Positions 40,212-47,493 of a stretch of DNA of 64,000 nt are shown here, piece by piece. The notes under the pieces were generated by a model. That model was not told where the DNA came from. It saw only the letters and a list, made by a program, of their open reading frames with translations, and ran no database searches. The stretch lies in contig NZ_JAUXZE010000046.1 in the NCBI RefSeq assembly GCF_030694085.1, positions 62,001-126,000 of the forward strand, read 5' to 3'. Made by a program: the position numbers and the translations under genes. This stretch comes from Tabrizicola sp. (GTDB lineage: Bacteria > Pseudomonadota > Alphaproteobacteria > Rhodobacterales > Rhodobacteraceae). Numbering within the stretch: position 1 is the stretch's first letter; each line of letters begins with the position of its first letter.

Positions 40212-42785
40212 TCAACGGGTCACGCCCTTCCCAGAGGGCAGTGCCTCGCGCCCCCCGTTGTCACGCCGCACCGCCCAGTGCCAGATCGGCTTCAGCACCT
40301 CGAGCGCGACCAGAACCGTCACGCCCGCCAGCGGCGGCACGGCCAGGTGCGCCGGATCAAGGGCGGCAAAGCCGAACAGGTCGCGGGCTGGAGGCCAGAA
40401 CAGGGTGACGGCCAGCACGGCCCCCACGAGGGGCAGCACCACGGCCAGCGCCCGGTTGGGGCGGGTAAAGGCCATCAGGATCGAGGAGGAGCGCGACCGG
40501 TCCACCAGAATCAGCGCCACGATGGCGAAGACCAGCGCGGCAAAGGTCATCCCGCGCACCTGATCGGTTGTCAGGCCAAAGTCCGGGGCCAGCACAAAGA
40601 TCGTCGCGGTCACGGCCAGCACCAGCGCGCCTTGCACCAGACTCCAGACGATTGTCGGGCCGGAAAACAGCGGCTCGGTCGGTGGGCGCGGTTTGCGCCT
40701 CATCGCGTCGTCCTCCTCTGTCTCGGCCTCGAAAACAAGGGAGCAGACCGGGTCTATCACCATCTCCAGAAAAGCGATGTGCATGGGTCCGAAAAGGATC
40801 GGCATCCCGAACAGAAGCGGCATCAGCGCCAACCCCGCGATGGGGATGTGGACGGCGAGGATGAAGCTCATCGCCTTGCGCAAGTTGTCATAGATGCGAC
40901 GGCCAAGGCGGACCGTGGTGACGATGGAACCGAAGTCATCGTCCAGAAGCACGATGGAGGCGGCCTCTCGCGCCACATCTGTCCCACGCCCGCCCATCGC
41001 GATACCGATATGCGCAGCCTTGAGCGAGGGCGCATCGTTTACCCCGTCGCCGGTCATCGCCACGACAGCGCCTGTGGATTTCAAAGCGGTCACGATGCGC
41101 AGTTTCTGTTCCGGCATGATGCGGGCGAAGATGGTGACGTCCCTGACTGCCGTTGCCAGTTTGGCATCGGTCATGAGGGCCAGGTCCGGCCCGGTGATGA
41201 CCCGGTCGCCCTGCAGACCAGCCTCGGCCGCGATGGTCTGGGCTGTTGCCGGATAGTCGCCGGTGATCATGATGACCCGGATCCCCGCGCTGCGGCATTG
41301 GGCGACTGCATCGGGGACCGAGGCGCGCAGCGGGTCAGCGAGACCGACAAGGCCCAGAAAGCGAAACTGGAAGTCGCGGGGATCGTCGGGCAAGGTGCCG
41401 TTGTGCGACGCCTCGGCCACACCCAGGACGCGCAGACCGTCGCCTGCCATCTGATCGACCTGCGCTGTCAGCTCTGCAAGGGTTGCGGCATCCATGCGGC
41501 AGAGGTCGGCCACAGCCTCTGGCGCGCCCTTGGCCGCGATCTGCCAGCCGGGGTCCGCCTCCCACGCCTGCGACATGGCCAGAAGCTGCGGTGAAACAGA
41601 ATAGCTCCGCGCCAGTTGTCGCCCCGCGCCAGGCAGCGTCTCACCGTCGCGCAGGTCGGCCGTGGACAAAGCGTGGAACGCCTTTTCCATCGGGTCAAAC
41701 GGGTCTGCGGCCGAGGCCATCACCCCCGCCGCCGCCAGTTCCCGGAACACCTCGGGCAGGGCCGCGCCACCTTTGGCTGCGGTTCCATCGGCCAGGCGCA
41801 ACTCTACAATCGTCATGCGGTTTTCGGTCAGGGTGCCGGTCTTGTCCGTGCAGAGGACCGAGGCCGCGCCCAGGGTTTCAATCGCCGACGCCCGTCGCGT
41901 CAGCACCCGCACCTTGGAAATCCGCCAGGCTCCCATCGCCATGAAGACGGCCAGCACCATCGGAAACTCTTCGGGCAGCATCGACATGCCCACCGCGATC
42001 CCTGCGAGCACCCCATCCAGCCAACCGCCCCGCAAGAGGCCGTAAAGCACCACGACCGTCCCGCTGACCGCCGCCCCCACAGCGGCAAAGATGATGACCA
42101 ACTTGCGCATCTGGCGTTGCAGGTGCGGCGTCTCGGTCTTCAGTTGATCCAGCGAGGTGCCAATCCGCCCGATCTCGCTGGCGGCGCCGGTGGCCGTGAC
42201 GCAAGCCAGCCCCGTACCCCGCACGATCAGGCTGCCAGAGTAGACCATCGGCTGATCCTCGCCCCCCGGTCGCGACATGGTCGCTGCGCCTGCGACCTTG
42301 CGGACCGGCACCGCCTCGCCGGTCAGCAAGGATTCGTCCGCCGACAGGTCCTGCGCCTGGATGAGAGCTGCATCTGCGGGCACCCGGTCCCCCTCGGCCA
42401 GCACGATCACGTCGCCCCGCACCACATCGCGCCCGGCGATCCGCTTGCGCGTGCCATCACGGATGACCAACGCTCGCGGGCTGGTCAGATCGCGCAAGGC
42501 CTCGAGCACGCGTTCGGTTCGGGCCTCCTGCACCACGGTGATGCCCACCGACAGGCAGGCGAAGCCCAGCAGGACCAGCGCCTCTTCCCGGTTGCCCAGC
42601 AAGAGGTAGACCGCTCCCCCGGCCAGCAGCAGCGCCAGCATCGGCTCGCGCAGAACCTCGAACACGATCTGCAAAGGCGACCGCCGCCGCGCCTTGGGCA
42701 ACTCGTTGAAGCCTTCGGCCGCAAGCCGGGCGTCGGCTTCGGCTTGCGTCAGGCCAACAGAAAGGGACGTGGCTGGGTCTGTCAT
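40212..42785 (-). CDS. Cation-transporting P-type ATPase (P2-like)
   Basis: An 857-residue P-type ATPase with N-terminal cation-ATPase domain (LTQAEADARLAAEGFNELP), actuator TGEAVP (155-160), membrane motif PEEFP (271-275, where P2A calcium pumps have PEGLP), phosphorylation site DKTGT (Asp314), and MTGDGVNDAPSLK in the hinge. About eight to ten membrane segments. It pumps a cation across the inner membrane; calcium is the usual guess for this subgroup but the changed PEEFP makes the ion uncertain. ATG 42785 has GAAGG upstream. A possible FnrL/FNR-like site lies 67 nt upstream. Confidence 0.88.
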   Translation of the reverse strand: MTDPATSLSVGLTQAEADARLAAEGFNELPKARRRSPLQIVFEVLREPMLALLLAGGAVYLLLGNREEALVLLGFACLSVGITVVQEARTERVLEALRDLTSPRALVIRDGTRKRIAGRDVVRGDVIVLAEGDRVPADAALIQAQDLSADESLLTGEAVPVRKVAGAATMSRPGGEDQPMVYSGSLIVRGTGLACVTATGAASEIGRIGTSLDQLKTETPHLQRQMRKLVIIFAAVGAAVSGTVVVLYGLLRGGWLDGVLAGIAVGMSMLPEEFPMVLAVFMAMGAWRISKVRVLTRRASAIETLGAASVLCTDKTGTLTENRMTIVELRLADGTAAKGGAALPEVFRELAAAGVMASAADPFDPMEKAFHALSTADLRDGETLPGAGRQLARSYSVSPQLLAMSQAWEADPGWQIAAKGAPEAVADLCRMDAATLAELTAQVDQMAGDGLRVLGVAEASHNGTLPDDPRDFQFRFLGLVGLADPLRASVPDAVAQCRSAGIRVIMITGDYPATAQTIAAEAGLQGDRVITGPDLALMTDAKLATAVRDVTIFARIMPEQKLRIVTALKSTGAVVAMTGDGVNDAPSLKAAHIGIAMGGRGTDVAREAASIVLLDDDFGSIVTTVRLGRRIYDNLRKAMSFILAVHIPIAGLALMPLLFGMPILFGPMHIAFLEMVIDPVCSLVFEAETEEDDAMRRKPRPPTEPLFSGPTIVWSLVQGALVLAVTATIFVLAPDFGLTTDQVRGMTFAALVFAIVALILVDRSRSSSILMAFTRPNRALAVVLPLVGAVLAVTLFWPPARDLFGFAALDPAHLAVPPLAGVTVLVALEVLKPIWHWAVRRDNGGREALPSGKGVTR

Positions 42786-42851
42786 GGCCTTCACATGGTC
42801 GGCGCGGTCTGGCGCGCAGGACATCCTGGCACGTTCCGGGACCTGACCGCG

Positions 42852-42865
42852 TTGACCTGGATCAC
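42852..42865. promoter_or_regulatory. FNR/FnrL-like site upstream of the P-type ATPase
   Basis: TTGAC-CTGG-ATCAC matches the TTGAT-N4-ATCAA consensus at 8 of 10 defined positions and lies 67-80 nt upstream of the ATPase start. Suggests low-oxygen control, but one imperfect match in a long GC-rich region is weak evidence. Confidence 0.3.
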
Positions 42866-43248
42866 TGGCCGCAGACCGGAAACGGCACGGCATCCCCCCA
42901 TCCGGCATCCTTTCCCTGGGGCCGTGCTGACTGGATCATCCCGGCAGTCACATATGCCCGCGCGCCGTCCCAGGCCTCCACGCCGCGACGAAGGCGGCAC
43001 CGCAGGGACTGTTCGATGTTCTTCGGTTCCCCATCGGCGGGTCCCGTGATCCTGAGGCCCGCCCATGCGGCAAGCCCTGTTGGCGATGTCCTGTCTGAGC
43101 TGCCCGCCGTCCGTGGACAGGTTTCCAGCTGGTTCAGACGAAGGTCACCGGGCCACCCGCCCCGGCGGACTTCGTTGCGGCTTTTGCCTGGGCCAGCTCG
43201 GCAATACCGTCATCCAGCGTCACCGGGAGGAGCCGTCAAAGGCGGCAG
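42866..43248. other. Intergenic stretch with no recognised gene
   Basis: Several short frames exist in all directions but none has a ribosome binding site plus recognisable protein. Probably the decayed upstream part of the gene-remnant region that continues to 44.8 kb. Confidence 0.4.
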
Positions 43249-43443
43249 TTACAAAGGCGGCCAATCGGCGGCGTAGGCCTGCATCAAGCGTTCGAGGTAG
43301 AAGTAGGTGGACCTCGCGACGGCCATCGTGGATTTCGCCAAAGTGTTCACCAGCATGTTCTGCGCCTGGGTGAGGCTCTCCGCTTCCAGAAGTTTGACGC
43401 GCTTGTCGCAGCCATAGACGGCGCGGCGCGAGTTCTTGATCAC
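43249..43443 (-). CDS. Small hypothetical protein, 64 residues
   Basis: Encodes a compact, protein-like sequence (KRVKLLEAESLTQAQNML, VARSTYFYLERLMQAYAADW) with no signal peptide and mixed polar/hydrophobic helices. ATG 43443 lacks a strong ribosome binding site. It could be a real small helical protein or the C-terminal end of a decayed gene, since its neighbours on the right are pseudogenes. No family recognised. Confidence 0.35.
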   Translation of the reverse strand: MIKNSRRAVYGCDKRVKLLEAESLTQAQNMLVNTLAKSTMAVARSTYFYLERLMQAYAADWPPL

Positions 43444-43478
43444 GGCGATGCCAATGCCCGTTATCCCGAGGGTGCCGA

Positions 43479-43614
43479 ATGACCGCGAAACCGTCCCCCA
43501 CCCAGATTGCCTGGCGCGCGGCGCAAGGCATCGGGGACGGTGTCTATGTCAGCCTTGGCATCGGCTGCTCGGAAATGGTGGCAAAGTTCCAGCCTCCCGG
43601 TCGGCAGGTCCCGC
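43479..43614 (+). pseudogene. Remnant of a 3-oxoacid CoA-transferase beta subunit
   Basis: The first 40 codons (QIAWRAAQGIGDGVYVSLGI followed by GCSEMVAKFQPPG) match the N-terminus of PcaJ/ScoB-type CoA-transferase beta subunits, in which a similar stretch reads AARAAxELxDGxYVNLGIGxPTLVAN. Similarity ends abruptly near 43600, where a thiolase sequence in another frame takes over. Only a fifth of the gene is left. Confidence 0.55.
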
Positions 43615-44199
43615 ACACCCTTCGTCATGCCCAGGGCCGACACCGCCTTTTCCCGCAACGCCGAAATCCATGACACGGCGATCGGCTGGTGGTTCGTGAG
43701 CCCGGCGATGGAAAAGGTCTAAGCGCCGACTCGATGCCGCAGATCAGGCAGAACGTCACCGACGACTACGGCATCAGCCCCGAGGCTCATGGTGCGATGG
43801 CCTGGCCAGCAAGACAAGGGCTGCGGCAGTACAGAAGAACGGGCAACTGGCGCAGGAAATCATCCCGGTCCCCCTTCCCCAACGCAAGGGCGACCCCGCT
43901 ACCGTCGACCGCGATGAACACCCCCGCGCCACGACGACAGAGGCGCTGGCAAAGCTGAGACCCCTGCTCCCGAACGGCTCGGTCACCGCAGGAAATGCCT
44001 CGGGCGTGAACGACGGCGCGGCGGCGCTGATCCTTGCCTTCAAAGCGGCAACACGGACGCACGGCCTTCGCCCGATCGCCCGCATCCTTGGCGGGGCCAC
44101 GGCGGGCGTCCCGCCAAGGATGCGGGCGATGGGGATCGGCTCGGCATCTGTCAGTCAGAAGTCCGCGCACCAAGCCTGGCCACCTCACAGCAGGCCAAA
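43615..44199 (+). pseudogene. Remnant of a beta-ketoadipyl-CoA / acetyl-CoA thiolase
   Basis: Thiolase sequence in three frames: FVMPRADTAFSRNAEIHDT then AIGWWFVSPAMEK (frame of 43507), [13 protein letters not shown] (next frame), and [39 protein letters not shown] and [20 protein letters not shown] (third frame). These are the middle parts of PcaF-type thiolases; the N-terminal active-site cysteine region and the C-terminal GHPLG region are gone. At least two frameshifts and an in-frame stop at 43720-43722 make it non-functional. Confidence 0.75.
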
Positions 44200-44204
44200 A
44201 CGGG

Positions 44205-44400
44205 TGCCAAGCTTGCGCAGGGCCTCGGTGCTAAGGCCGCAGGGGAAAATTCCGTCGCGGCCATGCACACGCCCACGGGTTTCAGCGAAAAGGCGACGGG
44301 GATCCACGGTCAGACAGAAGGCGCGGCAAGACCACGATCACCACACCGAAACTGCGGCCCGAGGTCATCCTCTACGACGCCGAACGCAGGCGCTGCGGCA
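44205..44400 (+). pseudogene. Probable remnant of a maleylacetate reductase / Fe-alcohol dehydrogenase
   Basis: AAGENSVAAMHTPTGFSEKA and GIHGQTEG, then after a frame change GKTTITTPKLRPEVILYDAE, resemble the PTTYAGSE...TEGGxKTT...P.VIYDP segment of maleylacetate reductases, enzymes that act just before the beta-ketoadipate thiolase step. Weak, short similarity interrupted by a frameshift. Confidence 0.45.
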
Positions 44401-44849
44401 ATTGCTGCGGGATATTTGGTCAGGCGTCACCCCCATTGGCCCCTGATGTCTTGACTCGGCTCAAGGCGCTTGAGGTAGCTCCTGCCTAACTGGTGCGACT
44501 TGCTGTCGGCGCGACGGCAGGGAAGCAGCATCTTGGATCGAGGTCGTCCGCGTCATCCTTGACGGCTCTGACCCGCAGGCGACACCTGCGCCCATCAGGG
44601 CTCTGCGGCTGCTGCACGACAGATGAAATGGGATAAAGCGACTGTCAGCCGTTTCCGGGGATTCCGGCGCGTCGAAGGCAGCTGGCGCCCTTGCATATAC
44701 GCAGGACACGAGCGATCCTTCCCTGCCAGTTGGCGACTTCATGTCGGACTCTGTGCAGTGCCCTGCGCCAGCTTCGACCCTAAGTCATTGATATCAAGTG
44801 GTCACATGAGCTTTCCGGCCTCTCATCCTCGCTTCGCACTGGGAATGGA
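44401..44849. other. Decayed intergenic region before the DinB gene
   Basis: No gene recognised. Short frames appear scrambled and probably derive from the same catabolic island. A perfect TTGATATCAA palindrome (44788-44797) lies 52 nt upstream of the DinB start and may belong to its promoter. Confidence 0.4.
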
Positions 44850-45407
44850 ATGACCGATCCCATCCGCACCTTCCGCAAGCTTGCCCTAGCCAATCGCCTG
44901 GCCAATGCCCGCCTGCACCGGGCTTGTGCGGCGCTCGATCAGGTCGAGATGACTGTTCCACGCCCCGCCTTCTTCGGGTCGATCCAGGCTACCCTGAACC
45001 ACATTCTGCTGGTCGACCGCTTCTACCTTGGTGCCCTGGAAGGTTGTCCGCTGGACCAAGCCAGCCTCGACGAGGCGACCCTTTGCCCGGACCTGCCTAC
45101 CCTTGCAGCCTGGCAAGCCAACAGCGACCTGGCACTCCTTGCGCATATCAAATGCCAGACGGCCGAAACCCTGGAGCGGATCGTCACCATCGACCGGGGC
45201 GCGCGGGTCCAGCACGATCGGCGCGACGACATCCTCTCGCACCTCTTCCAGCACCAGACCCACCACCGGGGCCAGGTCCACGGCATGCTTTCGGCGACGT
45301 CGGTGAAACCGCCGCAACTGGATGAATTCATCGTCGGCGACGATCACGCCGCCCGGGCAAAGGACATGACGCTGCTGGGCTGGTCCGAAGCCGATCTGAT
45401 GCGCTAG
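44850..45407 (+). CDS. DinB/YfiT-family metal-binding protein
   Basis: A 185-residue four-helix-bundle protein of the DinB family. The metal-binding histidines are in LNHILLVDRFYLG (about residue 50) and FQHQTHHRGQVHGML (about 132-146), the hallmark HxxxHRGQ arrangement. Members include thiol-dependent transferases and hydrolases using mycothiol or bacillithiol, but many, like this, have no known substrate. The stop overlaps the convergent alpha/beta hydrolase stop by 4 nt. Confidence 0.85.
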   Translation: MTDPIRTFRKLALANRLANARLHRACAALDQVEMTVPRPAFFGSIQATLNHILLVDRFYLGALEGCPLDQASLDEATLCPDLPTLAAWQANSDLALLAHIKCQTAETLERIVTIDRGARVQHDRRDDILSHLFQHQTHHRGQVHGMLSATSVKPPQLDEFIVGDDHAARAKDMTLLGWSEADLMR

Positions 45408-46267
45408 TCCAGGATCGCCGGCCACAGGACCGCATTGCGCCGGGTGAAGGGCGGAATGTGGCCGATGCTTGCCAGGCCGAAGTCAGCGGGACGCAGCACC
45501 CGCTGCTCTTTCATCGCCTCTGGATACAGCGCCCGCGCCCGCCAGACCGCGTCGGGCGGCACCAGGTCATCATCCGCCACCGCGATCATCCGCAGCCGTG
45601 CGGTCACGCGCGCGGGGTCGGGCAGGGGCAGCGTCCGTCCCACGTCAGACAGGTGCCAGCCCCGCGTCGTGCACCAGCGCCGCCAGTCCTCGTAGACCCC
45701 GCGCGGCAGGTCCGCTCCCAGGCCCACCAGCCGACCCGGCAAATAGCCCGCCACCCCCGCCAGCGCCCGGACCGGCGGCGACCAGAACACCCGTGCCTTC
45801 CACTGATACCGCCAGGGATGATCGCTGACATGCGTCAGTCCTGCGCCGATGGTGATCGCCCGGCTGACCCGCCGCATCGCCTGATGCCAGCCCATCCACA
45901 AGCCCCCGACCGAGTGCCCCAGCACCCAAAGCGGCACATCTGGGAACATCCGCGCCAAGTGGGCCAGCGCCGCGCCTTGATCCAGCCGTCCCCAGTCCGC
46001 CAGCGTCGCCTTCGACCCCCGGATCGGTCGCCGCAAGGACGCCCCGAAATCGCGATAGTCATAGGTCAGGACCGCCAGGTCCCGCTCTCGCGCCGCCCAT
46101 TCTGCGAAGCCCCGATAGAAACCGGCAGGCGCACCTGTCGCCCCATGCACCACCATCGCTGCACGCACGCTGCCTTTCGGTCGCACGATCCGCCCGCGCA
46201 GCACCGCGCCGTCGCTGCGAATGTCCAGGTCCTCACCGCCGACCGCAGGGTAAGTCGCATCCAGCAT
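45404..46267 (-). CDS. Alpha/beta hydrolase
   Basis: A 287-residue hydrolase. Nucleophile elbow GHSVGG (Ser around residue 118), with VVHGATGAPAGFY as the oxyanion region and a C-terminal SIGHIPPF that supplies the catalytic His. LTYDYRDFGAS follows the usual strand-4 pattern. ATG 46267 has GGAGG 6 nt upstream and is chosen over an in-frame start five codons earlier. It is divergent from a TetR regulator with two matching operators between them, so it is very likely the regulator's target. Substrate unknown; possibly an ester or lactone. Confidence 0.87.
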   Translation of the reverse strand: MLDATYPAVGGEDLDIRSDGAVLRGRIVRPKGSVRAAMVVHGATGAPAGFYRGFAEWAARERDLAVLTYDYRDFGASLRRPIRGSKATLADWGRLDQGAALAHLARMFPDVPLWVLGHSVGGLWMGWHQAMRRVSRAITIGAGLTHVSDHPWRYQWKARVFWSPPVRALAGVAGYLPGRLVGLGADLPRGVYEDWRRWCTTRGWHLSDVGRTLPLPDPARVTARLRMIAVADDDLVPPDAVWRARALYPEAMKEQRVLRPADFGLASIGHIPPFTRRNAVLWPAILD

Positions 46268-46282
46268 GTCTGCCTCCGCCAA

Positions 46283-46298
46283 TAGACCGTTTGGTCTA
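46283..46298. promoter_or_regulatory. TetR operator 1
   Basis: TAGACC-GTTT-GGTCTA, a perfect 6-bp inverted repeat with a 4-nt spacer, 15 nt upstream of the hydrolase start. Same half-site as operator 2, centres 26 bp apart. It resembles known AGACC-N4-GGTCT operators of LmrA/YxaF-type TetR repressors. Confidence 0.75.
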
Positions 46299-46307
46299 GT
46301 AACACGC

Positions 46308-46325
46308 CTAGACCAATCGGTCTAG
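46308..46325. promoter_or_regulatory. TetR operator 2
   Basis: CTAGACC-AATC-GGTCTAG, a perfect 7-bp inverted repeat with a 4-nt spacer, 37 nt upstream of the TetR start. The two sites together would repress the hydrolase and autoregulate the TetR gene. Confidence 0.75.
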
Positions 46326-46362
46326 TCTTTCCGCGCAGCGCCTTACCCCCTATGTTGCAGCG

Positions 46363-46929
46363 ATGAACGACGAACCCTCCACCCGCGACCGCCTGGTCCA
46401 GGCCGCCACCCGGCTTTTCCGCCAGCGTGGCTATGACGGCACCGGCCTGACCGAGATCCTGACCGAGGCCGGGGTTCCCAAGGGCTCGCTCTACCACCAC
46501 TTCCCCGACGGCAAGGCCGACCTCGCCTGCGCAGCCGCAGACTGGACCGCGTCCGAGATCATCCGCGTGATCGACGACAGCTTTCGCACAGCGCCCGACT
46601 GGCGCCACGGGGTCACGACCTTCTGCTACAAGATGGCAAAGCTGTTCGACATCCTGGAAAGCGCCGACGCCTGCCCGATCTTCGGCCTTCTGTTCGAGGG
46701 CCCCGACCAGGACCGCTTCCGCGCCCAGGCCGAACACTCCTTCGACCGCATCATCGCCGCCGCCACCCGCTACGGCGAAGGCCTTGGCCTGACCCACGAA
46801 GCCGCCCACGACGCCGCCGAGACCTTCATCATCGGCTTCCAGGGCAGCTGGACCCTGGCGCGCACCCGCCGCAAGAGCGACGTCCTGCGCGGCCTTCCCG
46901 CCCGCCTATACGGCCCGCTCACGGCGTAG
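46363..46929 (+). CDS. TetR-family repressor, LmrA/YxaF-like
   Basis: A 188-residue regulator. The HTH spans about residues 8-55 (LVQAATRLFRQRGYDGTGLT, ILTEAGVPKGSLYHHFPDGK), the HHFPxGK variant typical of the LmrA/YxaF branch; the C-terminal ligand domain includes CPIFGLLFEG. It should bind the two TAGACC-N4-GGTCTA operators in its own promoter and control the divergent hydrolase. Ligand unknown. Confidence 0.88.
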   Translation: MNDEPSTRDRLVQAATRLFRQRGYDGTGLTEILTEAGVPKGSLYHHFPDGKADLACAAADWTASEIIRVIDDSFRTAPDWRHGVTTFCYKMAKLFDILESADACPIFGLLFEGPDQDRFRAQAEHSFDRIIAAATRYGEGLGLTHEAAHDAAETFIIGFQGSWTLARTRRKSDVLRGLPARLYGPLTA

Positions 46930-46947
46930 GGTGCGCTACAGCGCACC
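46930..46947. terminator. Convergent hairpin GGTGCGCT/AGCGCACC, copy 1
   Basis: An 8-bp perfect inverted repeat with an AC centre that begins right after the TetR TAG and contains the TAG of the convergent phosphatase gene. The identical hairpin, with the same flanking GTAG, occurs at 50722-50739 between recR and the HAD gene. Confidence 0.6.
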
Positions 46948-47424
46948 GCCCGCCGCAGCCCAGGAAAACTGCTCCGGCGTCTCGACCGCACAGGGCCGCA
47001 CCGCCCGCAGCCGTTCCAATGCGGTGGACGGCTCCTCTCCCGCCTCGACCATCAGCCGCAAGGCCGCCGTCCCCGACCGCCCGCAACCGCCCAGGCAATG
47101 CACCCAGACCCGGCCACCCGCCGCAAGCACCTGCCGCGCCCTTGCCGCGGCTTCCGGCCATGCCGCCAGTGTCTCTCCGGTCGGGGCGCCGAAATCCCCG
47201 ATCGGCAGGTGGACCCACGTGACCCCAGCCGCACCAAGGTCGCCCGGAATACATCCCGCACCCTTTGCCGCCAGTTCCTCGGACGTGGTCATCGTCAAAA
47301 CCATGTCGGGCGCCCAGTCCAGAAGGTCCGCCAGGTCGGCCACATAGGCCCCACCGCGCCCAGGCATCGGGCCGATCCCCAGCATCCCACCGCCCACCGC
47401 CAACTCTGCGATCACCATTGCCAC
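46936..47424 (-). CDS. Dual-specificity / tyrosine phosphatase-like protein
   Basis: A 162-residue protein with the cysteine-phosphatase loop VHCLGGCGRSGT (HCx5R, Cys about 110) and an upstream general-acid Asp candidate in LPIGDFGAP. Substrate could be a phosphoprotein or phosphorylated small molecule. GTG 47424 is used because GGGAG lies 5-6 nt upstream; an ATG two codons in is possible. Convergent with TetR, divergent from dnaX. Confidence 0.82.
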   Translation of the reverse strand: MAMVIAELAVGGGMLGIGPMPGRGGAYVADLADLLDWAPDMVLTMTTSEELAAKGAGCIPGDLGAAGVTWVHLPIGDFGAPTGETLAAWPEAAARARQVLAAGGRVWVHCLGGCGRSGTAALRLMVEAGEEPSTALERLRAVRPCAVETPEQFSWAAAGGAL

Positions 47425-47493
47425 GCGCGCTCCCTTCCCGGTGGACCTTCCGTCCCCTGCGCCCTAATCTGCCCCTGACTGAACGAGGGTTCC

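Noticed and set aside
44788..44797. TTGATATCAA upstream of the DinB gene as an FNR site
   Set aside because: The two half-sites lack the 4-nt spacer required by FNR/FnrL; it is only a short palindrome.
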